DNA of 39,058 bases from UMGS172 sp045592985 (GTDB lineage: Bacteria; Bacillota; Clostridia; Oscillospirales; Acutalibacteraceae): positions 1 to 39,058 of the forward strand of contig JAZNVU010000029.1 of NCBI GenBank assembly GCA_045592985.1. The letters run 5' to 3'. Shown here in pieces: positions 1-7,560 of this stretch. The notes beneath the pieces are model-generated. The model saw only the letters and a list, made by a program, of their open reading frames with translations, searched no databases and was not told where the DNA came from. The position numbers were made by a program, and so were the translations under genes. Within the stretch, counting starts at the first letter, position 1. Each line of letters begins with the position of its first letter.

Positions 1-698
1 TTGATATCGTGGTCAGCTGAATCATGCCAAGGATTATCAAGAATGCTGTCATCCTCGCTATCTTCAATATCTTTTACCTTCTTTTCAACGGTGGGAAGAT
101 CGGTCTTGGGATTAATCTCGAGAGCAACCTGACCTTTGGTGTCCACCATAACCAAGGAATTTGCTGCGTTGCCGGTCAAGTTTGTAACATCAGCGAAAAT
201 CCAATAACCCTGAGCGATTTCATCATTATTACCGGTTAAATCGGTAGCATCGGCTGCGATATTTGCGGTTTGAATTTCACGATAAATGTTATCTGCAACC
301 TGACGCATGGTGTGATATACATCACCGTTATCACTTGTTTGGTTTGATAAATATTTAAGAATTTGATCGTCGGTCACTCCTGTTGCATTAGCGGGTTTAG
401 TGGTGCCTTCCCAAAGATAATTTCCGCCGTTAGCAAAAACTTCAGATTGCAAAACTGCACGATACTTTGCATTTACAGTGTATGCAAAGTTGTAGCAATC
501 GTTGGAGTGAGCACCCTCATGAGTGGTGTGATGCTCGCCAGCCTTTAAACTTGTAGTAAGGTTTAAAAGTTGATAACCGGCATATTCTCTACCTGCTTCT
601 CCATTAATTGTAAGAGTTGTGTTTTCTGCCGCAAATACAGGAACGCTAATTGCTAAGATCATAACTAGTGCCAAGAAAATAGAAACTAATTTTTTCAT
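1..698 (-). CDS. Pilin backbone (isopeptide-type) protein, N-terminal part, runs off the window
   Basis: The reading frame opens at 698 and stays open to base 1, so only about 232 residues of the N-terminus are present. Residues 1-23 form a signal peptide (MKKLVSIFLALVMILA, cleavage near VFAAEN). The mature start (TLTINGEAGREYAGYQLLNL) is typical of Gram-positive sortase-assembled pilins, and KTDLPTVEKKVKD near residue 210 is the usual start of the next Ig-like pilin domain that carries an isopeptide bond. It is the last visible gene of the minus-strand pilus operon, 79 bases after the LPATG protein. AAAGGAC stands 8 bases before the ATG. By family, such proteins are polymerised by a class C sortase through a pilin-motif lysine and an LPxTG signal; both the sorting signal and the sortase would lie to the left of the window. 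Confidence 0.85.
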   Translation of the reverse strand, partial: MKKLVSIFLALVMILAISVPVFAAENTTLTINGEAGREYAGYQLLNLTTSLKAGEHHTTHEGAHSNDCYNFAYTVNAKYRAVLQSEVFANGGNYLWEGTTKPANATGVTDDQILKYLSNQTSDNGDVYHTMRQVADNIYREIQTANIAADATDLTGNNDEIAQGYWIFADVTNLTGNAANSLVMVDTKGQVALEINPKTDLPTVEKKVKDIEDSEDDSILDNPWHDSADHDI

Positions 699-777
699 AA
701 TTATTTGTCCTTTCAAATTTTAATTTGTTGTGTTTTATTGATTCATCTTCGGCGCTTTTTTAGCCGAGAAAGGGAAG

Positions 778-3700
778 CTAACCTACACCCCTCCTTTCTC
801 GCTTGCGCCTTCGAATGAATCTATATACAAGCGGTGTAACTATAAATAGCACACTCACAAGTATCAAGGGATAAACACCGGGGCCGCCGGTTGCGGGCAG
901 ATCGTAATTAATAAGTTGATTTGTAGCATTTACCTTTCCAATCTGCTCAAAAGGTATTCGTATGGCATCTAAACCTGCTAAAACTTCATCACAAGTTTCA
1001 CAGGAATCACTGATTTCATCACAGAAGCAGAACCAATACTTCGCATCATCTAATTGATAACCCGGTGGTGCTTTTAGTTCTTGCATATAGTAGAGCACAT
1101 GTTCCCGTAAGATAATACCTGCGATAATATTGGTTTGGAACAACAGTTGTCCCTTATCATTTGTCACTTCTGTAGTAATCAAACCACCATTTACGTTGTA
1201 AAGTCCGAATGTCGCGCCGCCAAGTGGTTCCCCTGTTAAGGCAGACGTCTTAAACATCTCCACTTTATAACTCTTTGCTGCAATGTTGATATCGGCATAG
1301 ACTTTTTCGACGGTGTTATCGGTAATATCCTCTCCCCAAAGGGTGATCGTGGCCGAGTTGGTGTATTTAATACCGCCTGTTACTACTTTGGGAAGCACCA
1401 GTGTTGCATCATAATCAAGGGTGTACATAACCGGTTGCGGCCGTAAGATTGTAATATCCAGTACATGAACCTCTTCACCGTTTTGATCTGTCTGATTTCC
1501 AGTACCGTCGTAGGCAACTGAGTAATCTACACCTTGTTGCAACGTGGTGACATTTCCTGCAGCATCTTCCGCTGTAATCACCAGTGAACCGCTAATATAC
1601 GCCAACGTATCGGTCATAACGTCGTGAATTTTTAATGGTGAACCATCAGTCAACACCAGTTTAGCTTCGTTAATAGTTACCTTGTAATTAGCAGTATAAC
1701 CGTCGAAGTCGTGGGTCAACTCTTTTTTGAATAGACCGGGGATGGGCACGTTTGCTTCAGATCTTGAAACCGAAGCACCGCCGACAGCACCATCCGGCAT
1801 GTAGAACAGTTCGGCAATATTTTGAACCTGATAGCCATGGCCTCCGTAGTTTTCAACGATGGACAAATCTTTAGTCTTATAAACGAAAGTAAAGGTTACA
1901 TTGTCATTTACTGTCCAACATTGACAGAAGCCATTCGTTGCATATGTGCCATCATCTTTTTGGTACCAGTATTCTCCACAGCCCTCTTCCCAGTGGCAAG
2001 TGTCCTTTGTACACTTACAACGAGTTAAAAGATTAAGCTCTCTGCCGTGGTTAATGCCATTTTCAGTTGCTGACCAGCTATTGTCCCATGTAAACAAATC
2101 ATCGGCAGTTGCATCTTGAATACGAGGCACCTCAAATGTAGTGCCGTTGTATGTTACCATAACCGTTGCCAAGTGAGCATCGTTCTCAACGAGACCAACA
2201 ACTTGTCCGCCGCTATCCAACAGCTTCATGTTATCCATGATGTACCAGTGGTAGTCGGCTCTTTTTCCTTCTGCTCGGCCCGGAATCGTTGCTTTAAATT
2301 CCCAAAGAAATCCACCACCGTCAGCATCCGAAGTAAAGGCACCGTTCTTTATGATTTCACCGGTTGCCTCTCCGTGAGTGAAGTTTACCCAGGAATATCC
2401 GTATGCACCATCGATTATCGCTTCATTCTCATAACCAAAGGTGCCTGCCATACCGGCAGAGTCCGGCGTTGAGGAATAGTCGATGTAATAGTACCAGCCT
2501 TCGTTTCCGAGCTCTATCTCACCACACCATTGACAGATAGCGGTTTTGGGCATTTTATATGTCCATCCGGTTTCTGTCCAGATAAGGTGTGGATCATCTG
2601 AGGCAACATGCCAACTGTGCCAATTTCCGTTCTCTGATGCACCGAATGAAAGCCCTGAAGCAATATCCGATTCGGTAAATCTGTGCGTTTTACTCCATTC
2701 ACCGTCTATTACGCGGTCTGTTAAAATACTGCCGGGGATTTGAGAATCCTTGTTACCAATGATCTCAAGGCTCCAATAGATTTTGCCGGGGTCAGTACCA
2801 TTACTTCCCGCTACTCCGCCTTGATTACCCCACTTATTTACAAATGTGGGATTTGACTGAGGTGGAGGTTTTTCAACGGAAACTGTGATTTTTCCATCAA
2901 AATCAATGGGTTCTTCTTGTTCGGGGAAGTGAATTCCCAGAGTGGCACTAATGGTAATTTCAGTACGGCTATTCATGTGCTCGTTGAATACTAAGGTAAT
3001 AAGACCTGTATCGGTTACTACCCAACTACCAACATTTGTGCCATCCTTCAAGATGAAGGTTCCTTCGCCACCATCAACCATCAAGCCGTTAGGAATTTGA
3101 TACTGATACGTTCCCGGTAAAAAGCCTTCCGGACTGTTGAAGGAAATTGTTAGTTTATAGCCGGTGTTGGCCTGAGCAATATAATTTCCATCTGCATCTT
3201 TTGGAAGTTCTTGATTGTTCTTATCAAGAAGAGTGAAGAAATAACTTCCTCCGTTAGCTTCCAAATAAGGAAGTAATTCTTTGATTGCTCGTGAAGTTCT
3301 CAAAGAGAAAGGCTGTATTTGCGGTGTCGTGGTGATGCCTTCAAAAATAAATACGGCAGGTCCGTTTGAAATATCCAGTAGATTTTCTTTTGACACCGAG
3401 TTGCTTACAAGTCCCCATCCGGCAATCGATGTATCATTCAAAGATAGAAACCTGCTTTTGACAGAGTTTTCTATGTCGCCACAAATGACAACCATCGTGG
3501 CACTATGTACTTCAGAGACAATTCCCACTGTGTTATCTTTAAAGAATACTAAATCGCCACTAACCGGTGTATATCGACCAAAGGATGCATATTTACCCAA
3601 TCGTCTCCACTGTTCTGCCATAGATGTGGCACCGGTGTTTATTGGGAACTCATCAGGAGGAGCACCGGAATAATGTAAACAGAACGATACGAATGTTGCA

Positions 3701-4170
3701 GACCAATCGCTGTATGGTGTTCCGTACCAAGCACCGTATCGTGTGTAACCGTGTCGTATGCCATTTTTGTTTACCTCAAAGTTAAGTTTACTCTCAGAAT
3801 ACCCAACCTGTGTTTTAGCAATACCGACTAAGTCCGTACTCAGGTTTCCCGTAAAGGGATAATTATCAAACATTTTCTGCCAGTCGAGTTGCGATTCCAC
3901 ATCAGCTGTTTCATCGGAATAACATTCAATGGTATGAACGTGTTCTGTTAGCTCACATGGGAATTCTCCGTTTTGGCACGATTCATCGTGAGTATGCTCG
4001 ACCATACTGCAGTCTGCATCACCAGCTAACGTCAGACCCGGTTGTCGTAAGGACCAGAAAACATCTAAAGAAACTATGAGGGAGAGAACAAGCAGAATGG
4101 CAAGCATTCGCGTTCTTCTAACTCGCTTTTTCTTTAGTTTCTTCAGGCCTTCACTCAAGATATCCTGCAC
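778..4170 (-). CDS. LPxTG-anchored pilus-associated surface protein with degenerate CHAP domain and SpaA-like domain
   Basis: The protein has 1130 residues and starts at GTG, 6 bases after GGAGGGAG. A basic N-terminus with a membrane segment (residues 21-40) serves as signal or anchor. Two C-x3-EHxH-x3-C units follow (residues 54-65 and 72-83). Residues 115-255 resemble a CHAP/NlpC amidase domain, but the expected catalytic Cys in the DWC-A motif is Ser157 (DWSATFVSFC) and the His normally before VGIV is Thr214, so it is probably inactive. The middle holds adhesin-like beta domains with Cys-rich patches. A SpaA-type domain near residues 985-1080 (KTSALTGEPLGGATFGLY, then APPGYQL) precedes the sorting signal LPATG (1091-1095), a hydrophobic segment and an RRRKRERR tail. 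It is likely a tip or basal pilus subunit; which one is not shown. Confidence 0.85.
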   Translation of the reverse strand: MQDILSEGLKKLKKKRVRRTRMLAILLVLSLIVSLDVFWSLRQPGLTLAGDADCSMVEHTHDESCQNGEFPCELTEHVHTIECYSDETADVESQLDWQKMFDNYPFTGNLSTDLVGIAKTQVGYSESKLNFEVNKNGIRHGYTRYGAWYGTPYSDWSATFVSFCLHYSGAPPDEFPINTGATSMAEQWRRLGKYASFGRYTPVSGDLVFFKDNTVGIVSEVHSATMVVICGDIENSVKSRFLSLNDTSIAGWGLVSNSVSKENLLDISNGPAVFIFEGITTTPQIQPFSLRTSRAIKELLPYLEANGGSYFFTLLDKNNQELPKDADGNYIAQANTGYKLTISFNSPEGFLPGTYQYQIPNGLMVDGGEGTFILKDGTNVGSWVVTDTGLITLVFNEHMNSRTEITISATLGIHFPEQEEPIDFDGKITVSVEKPPPQSNPTFVNKWGNQGGVAGSNGTDPGKIYWSLEIIGNKDSQIPGSILTDRVIDGEWSKTHRFTESDIASGLSFGASENGNWHSWHVASDDPHLIWTETGWTYKMPKTAICQWCGEIELGNEGWYYYIDYSSTPDSAGMAGTFGYENEAIIDGAYGYSWVNFTHGEATGEIIKNGAFTSDADGGGFLWEFKATIPGRAEGKRADYHWYIMDNMKLLDSGGQVVGLVENDAHLATVMVTYNGTTFEVPRIQDATADDLFTWDNSWSATENGINHGRELNLLTRCKCTKDTCHWEEGCGEYWYQKDDGTYATNGFCQCWTVNDNVTFTFVYKTKDLSIVENYGGHGYQVQNIAELFYMPDGAVGGASVSRSEANVPIPGLFKKELTHDFDGYTANYKVTINEAKLVLTDGSPLKIHDVMTDTLAYISGSLVITAEDAAGNVTTLQQGVDYSVAYDGTGNQTDQNGEEVHVLDITILRPQPVMYTLDYDATLVLPKVVTGGIKYTNSATITLWGEDITDNTVEKVYADINIAAKSYKVEMFKTSALTGEPLGGATFGLYNVNGGLITTEVTNDKGQLLFQTNIIAGIILREHVLYYMQELKAPPGYQLDDAKYWFCFCDEISDSCETCDEVLAGLDAIRIPFEQIGKVNATNQLINYDLPATGGPGVYPLILVSVLFIVTPLVYRFIRRRKRERRGVG

Positions 4171-4208
4171 GTCTCTCCCTCCTTTCGTTTAAGTAGTTTT
4201 AAATGTTT

Positions 4209-4802
4209 TTAGTAAACGAATCCAAATTCGGGAAGCGGCCAGACTCTTATAAAGACCTTTCCGATAATATCATCTCTTGAAATTGCCCCAACCACCGAGT
4301 TTCGACTATCCACCGAATTGGAGCGTCTATCACCTAATACAAAGTAACTTGTTCCCGGTACCTTATATGGAAATTCTAAGTCGCAATCTCCAAGTCCCTT
4401 ATCTGTAACGTAAGGTTCTTCTAATAATTCGCCATTTACGTATACATTGCCATCGGCATCAATTGCCACCTCATCCTCGGGCAACGCTATGACTCTTTTT
4501 AGCAGAATTTTTCCCTGATAATAGAAGCCGATTAAATCGCCTCTCTCAAACTTTTTTGTTTTTAAAAGGACAACGATCTCATCATGTTCTAGCGTAGGTG
4601 ACATACTATCACCCGAAATTTGAAGAATTGGCAAAAACAAGGTTGTAACTAAAACCGTGACTGCAGCTACTACTAAAAGCACAGAAACCGTGCCTCGAAG
4701 AGCTTGGCGATAGTATGTACCCCTTCGTATACGCTTGCGCTCACTTTGAATTTCCGTTAAAGAGGGAACAGAAACTTTTTTTGCATGTTTATTGGCCATC
4801 AT
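4209..4802 (-). CDS. lepB: Signal peptidase I (pilus-locus type)
   Basis: The 197-residue protein has one N-terminal membrane segment (residues about 38-61) and a type I signal peptidase catalytic domain outside the membrane. The nucleophile is Ser66 in SGDSMSPTL and the general base is Lys102 in LLKRVIALP; GDRRSNSVDSR is the conserved box E region. It removes signal peptides from exported proteins. Its place directly before the large anchored protein and the pilin suggests it serves these substrates, as dedicated SipA/SpaA-locus signal peptidases do in other Gram-positive pilus islands. The start overlaps the end of the coiled-coil gene by 14 bases, so the two are translationally coupled. 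The symbol is a family symbol; a housekeeping copy may exist elsewhere. Confidence 0.9.
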   Translation of the reverse strand: MMANKHAKKVSVPSLTEIQSERKRIRRGTYYRQALRGTVSVLLVVAAVTVLVTTLFLPILQISGDSMSPTLEHDEIVVLLKTKKFERGDLIGFYYQGKILLKRVIALPEDEVAIDADGNVYVNGELLEEPYVTDKGLGDCDLEFPYKVPGTSYFVLGDRRSNSVDSRNSVVGAISRDDIIGKVFIRVWPLPEFGFVY

Positions 4803-5238
4803 TTATCCCCTCACGCAATAACTGGTTTTTTTCTTCAAGCGCTGCAACCTCTGATTTAAGTTGTTGCCATCTCGCATATTCTTTTTTATAAGCCACTTTC
4901 AAGGTGTCAAATTTTTTCTCACCATCGGCGAGAATGTCTCTGACCTTCTTTTCAGCTTCTTCAACCTTTTTGGCGCACTCTTTCTCCGTATCTTCTCTCA
5001 TATATGAGATTTCACGCAAATAGAGATCCGCAGTCATTTGTGCGGCAGAAAATACATTTGTCACTGACATAGCCGCATCGGCAATTGAGCCTGCTGTAGA
5101 AATACGAATTCGTTTATCCTGAAGTTCGGTTTTTAGTGACTCTATTTCTTCCTGCATTTCCTGCTCATTTTTCTTTAACTGATAGATAATATCTACAAGC
5201 TCACGTCGACTTAAACGCTTTAATTCTTTGCTAATCAT
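4789..5238 (-). CDS. Coiled-coil protein of the pilus operon, function unknown
   Basis: The 149-residue protein is soluble, without a signal peptide or membrane segment. Long charged heptad stretches (roughly residues 20-45 and 85-145, with ECAKKVEEAEKKVRDILAD) point to coiled coils, divided by a small hydrophobic part (AGSIADAAMSVTNVFSAAQM, residues about 49-68). I recall similar small coiled-coil proteins beside signal peptidases in clostridial pilus loci, where they are often loosely labelled DNA repair proteins; nothing here supports that label. The start overlaps the XRE gene stop by the ATGA arrangement and its end overlaps lepB by 14 bases, so it belongs to the same transcript. A scaffold role at the secretion site is possible but not shown. 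Confidence 0.65.
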   Translation of the reverse strand: MISKELKRLSRRELVDIIYQLKKNEQEMQEEIESLKTELQDKRIRISTAGSIADAAMSVTNVFSAAQMTADLYLREISYMREDTEKECAKKVEEAEKKVRDILADGEKKFDTLKVAYKKEYARWQQLKSEVAALEEKNQLLREGINDGQ

Positions 5239-5636
5239 ACAGTACCCTCCTTGGTGTCTTTCTGACTTTCGAGGGCTGGACCGGCTATCGATAATCTTTC
5301 ATATGGTCTATGTATCTTCTTACCATTAGTGCATCGTTCATACTCAACACTTAAAATGGTCTTGAGAGTATGTATTGCATGATCATCGAGAGCTGAAAGC
5401 ATAGAACAAATCTCATAACAATGCTCATTAAACACCGTAAGATCCGCATCATACGCCTGCTTTAGGTTAAGCAAATTACAAATCTTTATAACCGTTTCGT
5501 AGGATGTTCCGCCAATCCCTTTAGACAACGCATTAGAAAGCGTACTATACGGAATACCGCTTTTTTCAGAAAACTTACGTACACTTTTGTATTGTTTTAT
5601 TATTTCTGATTTGATAAGTTGTGTAATGCCATCCAA
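5235..5636 (-). CDS. XRE-type helix-turn-helix regulator heading the pilus operon
   Basis: The 133-residue protein carries an N-terminal Cro/C1-type helix-turn-helix at about residues 10-58 (SVRKFSEKSGIPYSTLSNAL, then ETVIKICNLLNL). The C-terminal half has no recognised domain. It is the first gene after the promoter at 5687-5715 and overlaps the next gene by 4 bases, so it probably controls its own operon and thereby the pilus. The start is TTG at 5636, chosen because AGGTAGGG lies about 7 bases ahead and no in-frame ATG exists nearby; the ATG visible 1 base later is in another frame. Confidence 0.8.
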   Translation of the reverse strand: MDGITQLIKSEIIKQYKSVRKFSEKSGIPYSTLSNALSKGIGGTSYETVIKICNLLNLKQAYDADLTVFNEHCYEICSMLSALDDHAIHTLKTILSVEYERCTNGKKIHRPYERLSIAGPALESQKDTKEGTV

Positions 5637-5686
5637 AACAAATCCCTACCTTTCTTCATTTTATGAAAATATCATGCGTAAAATAT

Positions 5687-5715
5687 ATTATAGCACCATT
5701 AATCGACAATTGCAA
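5687..5715 (-). promoter_or_regulatory. Sigma-A-type promoter of the pilus operon
   Basis: On the minus strand TTGCAA (5710-5715) and TATAAT (5687-5692) are separated by exactly 17 bases, and the -10 is extended (TGCTATAAT). The predicted start of transcription is about 45 bases before the XRE gene. Expression may be autoregulated by the XRE protein. Confidence 0.7.
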
Positions 5716-5773
5716 TATATATTAACGGAATTTGGTTAATTTGCTTTATAAATAAATTTATCAGAAAAAAGCG

Positions 5774-5806
5774 AAAGCCGGATAAGATATAATCTCATCC
5801 GGCTTT
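5774..5806 (-). terminator. Hairpin with minus-strand T-run between the pilus operon and the spoVT remnant
   Basis: A perfect 10-bp stem, AAAGCCGGAT with ATCCGGCTTT, encloses a 13-base loop. On the minus strand it is followed by CGC and six T residues, so it should stop transcripts coming from the spoVT-fragment side. The T-run is weak on the plus strand. Confidence 0.6.
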
Positions 5807-5956
5807 ACTTATGACAGTTGAATATTTAATTTTGGCTGCTCAGAGTATGTATTTCTGATGCATATAGAATGTGTTCTGCTCCTTTCTAAAATCGCCAAAA
5901 AACCGATTTTGACCGGATTTTGTGCAAATTGGGTTGGAAAAAAATCAGCGAAAACC

Positions 5957-6037
5957 CTAGTGTTTATGCGGTTTTTTCGACTTTTGTCCTATTATAACAC
6001 ATTCCTCGATTCTACGAACTATACCTGTTGCTTTCAT
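5957..6037 (-). pseudogene. 26-codon remnant of a SpoVT/AbrB-type gene
   Basis: A strong ribosome site (AAAGGAG, 8 bases ahead) precedes an ATG at 6037 that starts MKATGIVRRIEE. This is nearly identical to the opening of SpoVT (MKATGIVRRIDDLG), a sporulation transcription regulator with an AbrB-type DNA-binding fold. After residue 12 the match ends abruptly, and the frame closes with TAG at 5957. The sequence past the junction holds several small palindromes (AAAATCG with CGATTTT at 5888-5910). The simplest reading is a gene whose 3' part was separated by an insertion or deletion; the rest is not in this window. It could also be a genuine but very short leader. Confidence 0.6.
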
Positions 6038-6226
6038 ATATAAATCTCCTTTAAATTCAAATCGTGATACTATTATTTGTGATTAAAGGGAATTTATACT
6101 GAGTAAATTTATTTGTATCATTTAATTCAATAATTGATTCGATTATTTCGCCGAACCCATGTTGTGTTATGCAATCAAATTTAAGAAAAAAGCACACAAT
6201 TAAATATAAACTCTGCACATCAGTAA

Positions 6227-7081
6227 CTATTTTTTATTTTGATCGGTGCGCCGTGAGCGGCGGTAGAGATGAGGTGTGGTGCCTTTAAATTTTTTAAAAA
6301 CCTTTGTAAAATAACTACTTTCCCAAAAACCGCAATTCGAGGCGATTTCAGTAATGTACATATCAGTAGAGTCAAGCAAAAAAGCGGCCTGCTCTATGCG
6401 AAAGAAGTTCACATAATTCATTGGTGTTGTGTTGGTCAACGAATAAAACACCTTGCAAAAATAGCGTGCATTCATACCTGCAACAGTTGATAAAATATCC
6501 AACGAAAGCTCCTCCCCATAGTGGGTTTCAATATATTCCAACACCGGCTTTATGCGCGCCGACCATCCGCTCTTTCTTGATGCACTCTGAAACCGTTTTT
6601 CTTTTATAATCCAGGCGAATAGTTCTGCAATGGCGGAAATGGTTTCAAGGGCAAGACAGGGTGATCTCTTGTCTCCACTAAAAACATCCAAAACGCGGGC
6701 GGGGTAAAGGTCGCTGTTTGTAAAAAACAGGTCGGGTGAAATATCCATACGGTAAAAAGGGCGGAGGGCGGTTCTTACCGCCTCTATTTTATTAAAAAGA
6801 CCGTAGAGGTCAAAAACAAGACACTCATAAATGCAGTCATCGGCTTCACCGCCGTGGAGGGTTTCTCCTGCGATAAGCACGATTTCACCTGCTTTTATTC
6901 TGTGTTGTTCGTCGTTTAAAGTCAGCAATAATTCCCCTTTTATTACCCGCAAAAGTTCCCATTCGTTATGCCAATGGAAAGCCATCTGATAGCGTGGGTG
7001 GGTGCTGTCTACATAATAATATTCGACCGGAAACTCTGCTGTACCGTGCTGTTTTTTATCAAGATAAGTGAATTTTCTCAA
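6227..7081 (-). CDS. AraC-family regulator with N-terminal cupin sensor
   Basis: An N-terminal cupin-like ligand domain (HWHNEWELLRVIKGELLL, then GEIVLIAGETLHGG) is followed by a C-terminal pair of AraC helix-turn-helix motifs (LSLDILSTVAGMNARYFCKV and ITEIASNCGFWESSYFTKVF). Such proteins usually sense a sugar or related metabolite and activate a neighbouring operon. It is divergent from the transducer/creatinase-like/creatininase-like operon and is the obvious candidate regulator. I place the start at TTG 7081 because GGTGGTG lies 5 bases ahead. The in-frame ATG at 7114 has no ribosome site and would fall about at the transcription start of the promoter at 7123-7152. From TTG the protein has 284 residues. 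Confidence 0.85.
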   Translation of the reverse strand: MRKFTYLDKKQHGTAEFPVEYYYVDSTHPRYQMAFHWHNEWELLRVIKGELLLTLNDEQHRIKAGEIVLIAGETLHGGEADDCIYECLVFDLYGLFNKIEAVRTALRPFYRMDISPDLFFTNSDLYPARVLDVFSGDKRSPCLALETISAIAELFAWIIKEKRFQSASRKSGWSARIKPVLEYIETHYGEELSLDILSTVAGMNARYFCKVFYSLTNTTPMNYVNFFRIEQAAFLLDSTDMYITEIASNCGFWESSYFTKVFKKFKGTTPHLYRRSRRTDQNKK

Positions 7082-7122
7082 GATTTCACCACCAAAAAGT
7101 GAATATTTTACCATTTAATATG

Positions 7123-7152
7123 ATAATATCACAAGAAATGCAGTCTTGTCAA
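7123..7152 (-). promoter_or_regulatory. Promoter of the AraC regulator gene
   Basis: On the minus strand TTGACA (7147-7152) and TATTAT (7123-7128) are 18 bases apart. The start of transcription would be near 7116, which argues for the TTG start at 7081. Confidence 0.6.
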
Positions 7153-7161
7153 TGCTATAAT
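7153..7161 (+). promoter_or_regulatory. Extended -10 promoter of the transducer/creatinase-like operon
   Basis: TGCTATAAT is a perfect extended -10 element, but the -35 position (7133-7138, AAGAAA) is poor. Such a pair is typical of activator-dependent promoters and agrees with control by the divergent AraC regulator. It lies back to back with the regulator promoter, so the two overlap. Confidence 0.55.
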
Positions 7162-7181
7162 ATATTTAAGGAGGGTATGTT

Positions 7182-7538
7182 ATGAATTATGGAAAAAAGA
7201 TATGGATTTTTCCCGATGCGGAGCTTCCGCCTGTGGGGGGGAATGAAATCCCCGGACACGAATCGGTAATCATCACCAACGTAAGCCAGCAAACTGCACA
7301 TATAAAATTCACCCTTTTATATGTGGACCGAGACCCCGTAAGCTTTGATGCTGAAGTTGAGGCAATGAGGGTGCGTTGTCTGCGTTCAAATAACGCGGAT
7401 GATTTTTGTAGTCACACTGCTAACGAGGGCGAACAGTATGCCATTATGCTGGAAAGCGACGTTCCCGTTGTAGCACAGTATGGCCGCGCAGAACCTAGAA
7501 CGGTTAATTTCTACACCACCCCCGGTTATTGCGAATAA
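7182..7538 (+). CDS. Sensory-rhodopsin-transducer (ASRT) family protein
   Basis: The 118-residue protein matches the Anabaena sensory rhodopsin transducer family along its length: WIFPDAELPP and GHESVIITN near the start, AHIKFTLLYVDRDPV in the middle and MLESDVPVVAQYGR near the end. The family is a small soluble beta-sandwich, known as the partner of a cyanobacterial rhodopsin, but most members occur in organisms without rhodopsin, where ligand or sugar binding has been proposed. No rhodopsin is present here. It opens an operon with creatinase-like and creatininase-like enzymes, 22 bases before the next gene, and is preceded by AAGGAGG. I infer a role as a small-molecule-binding accessory protein of that pathway. 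Confidence 0.8.
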   Translation: MNYGKKIWIFPDAELPPVGGNEIPGHESVIITNVSQQTAHIKFTLLYVDRDPVSFDAEVEAMRVRCLRSNNADDFCSHTANEGEQYAIMLESDVPVVAQYGRAEPRTVNFYTTPGYCE

Positions 7539-7560
7539 AAAACGAAAAGGAGAAATCAAA

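Noticed and set aside
7082..7114. ATG at 7114 as start of the first AraC regulator
   Set aside because: It lacks a ribosome site and lies at the predicted transcription start, whereas TTG 7081 has GGTGGTG at suitable distance.
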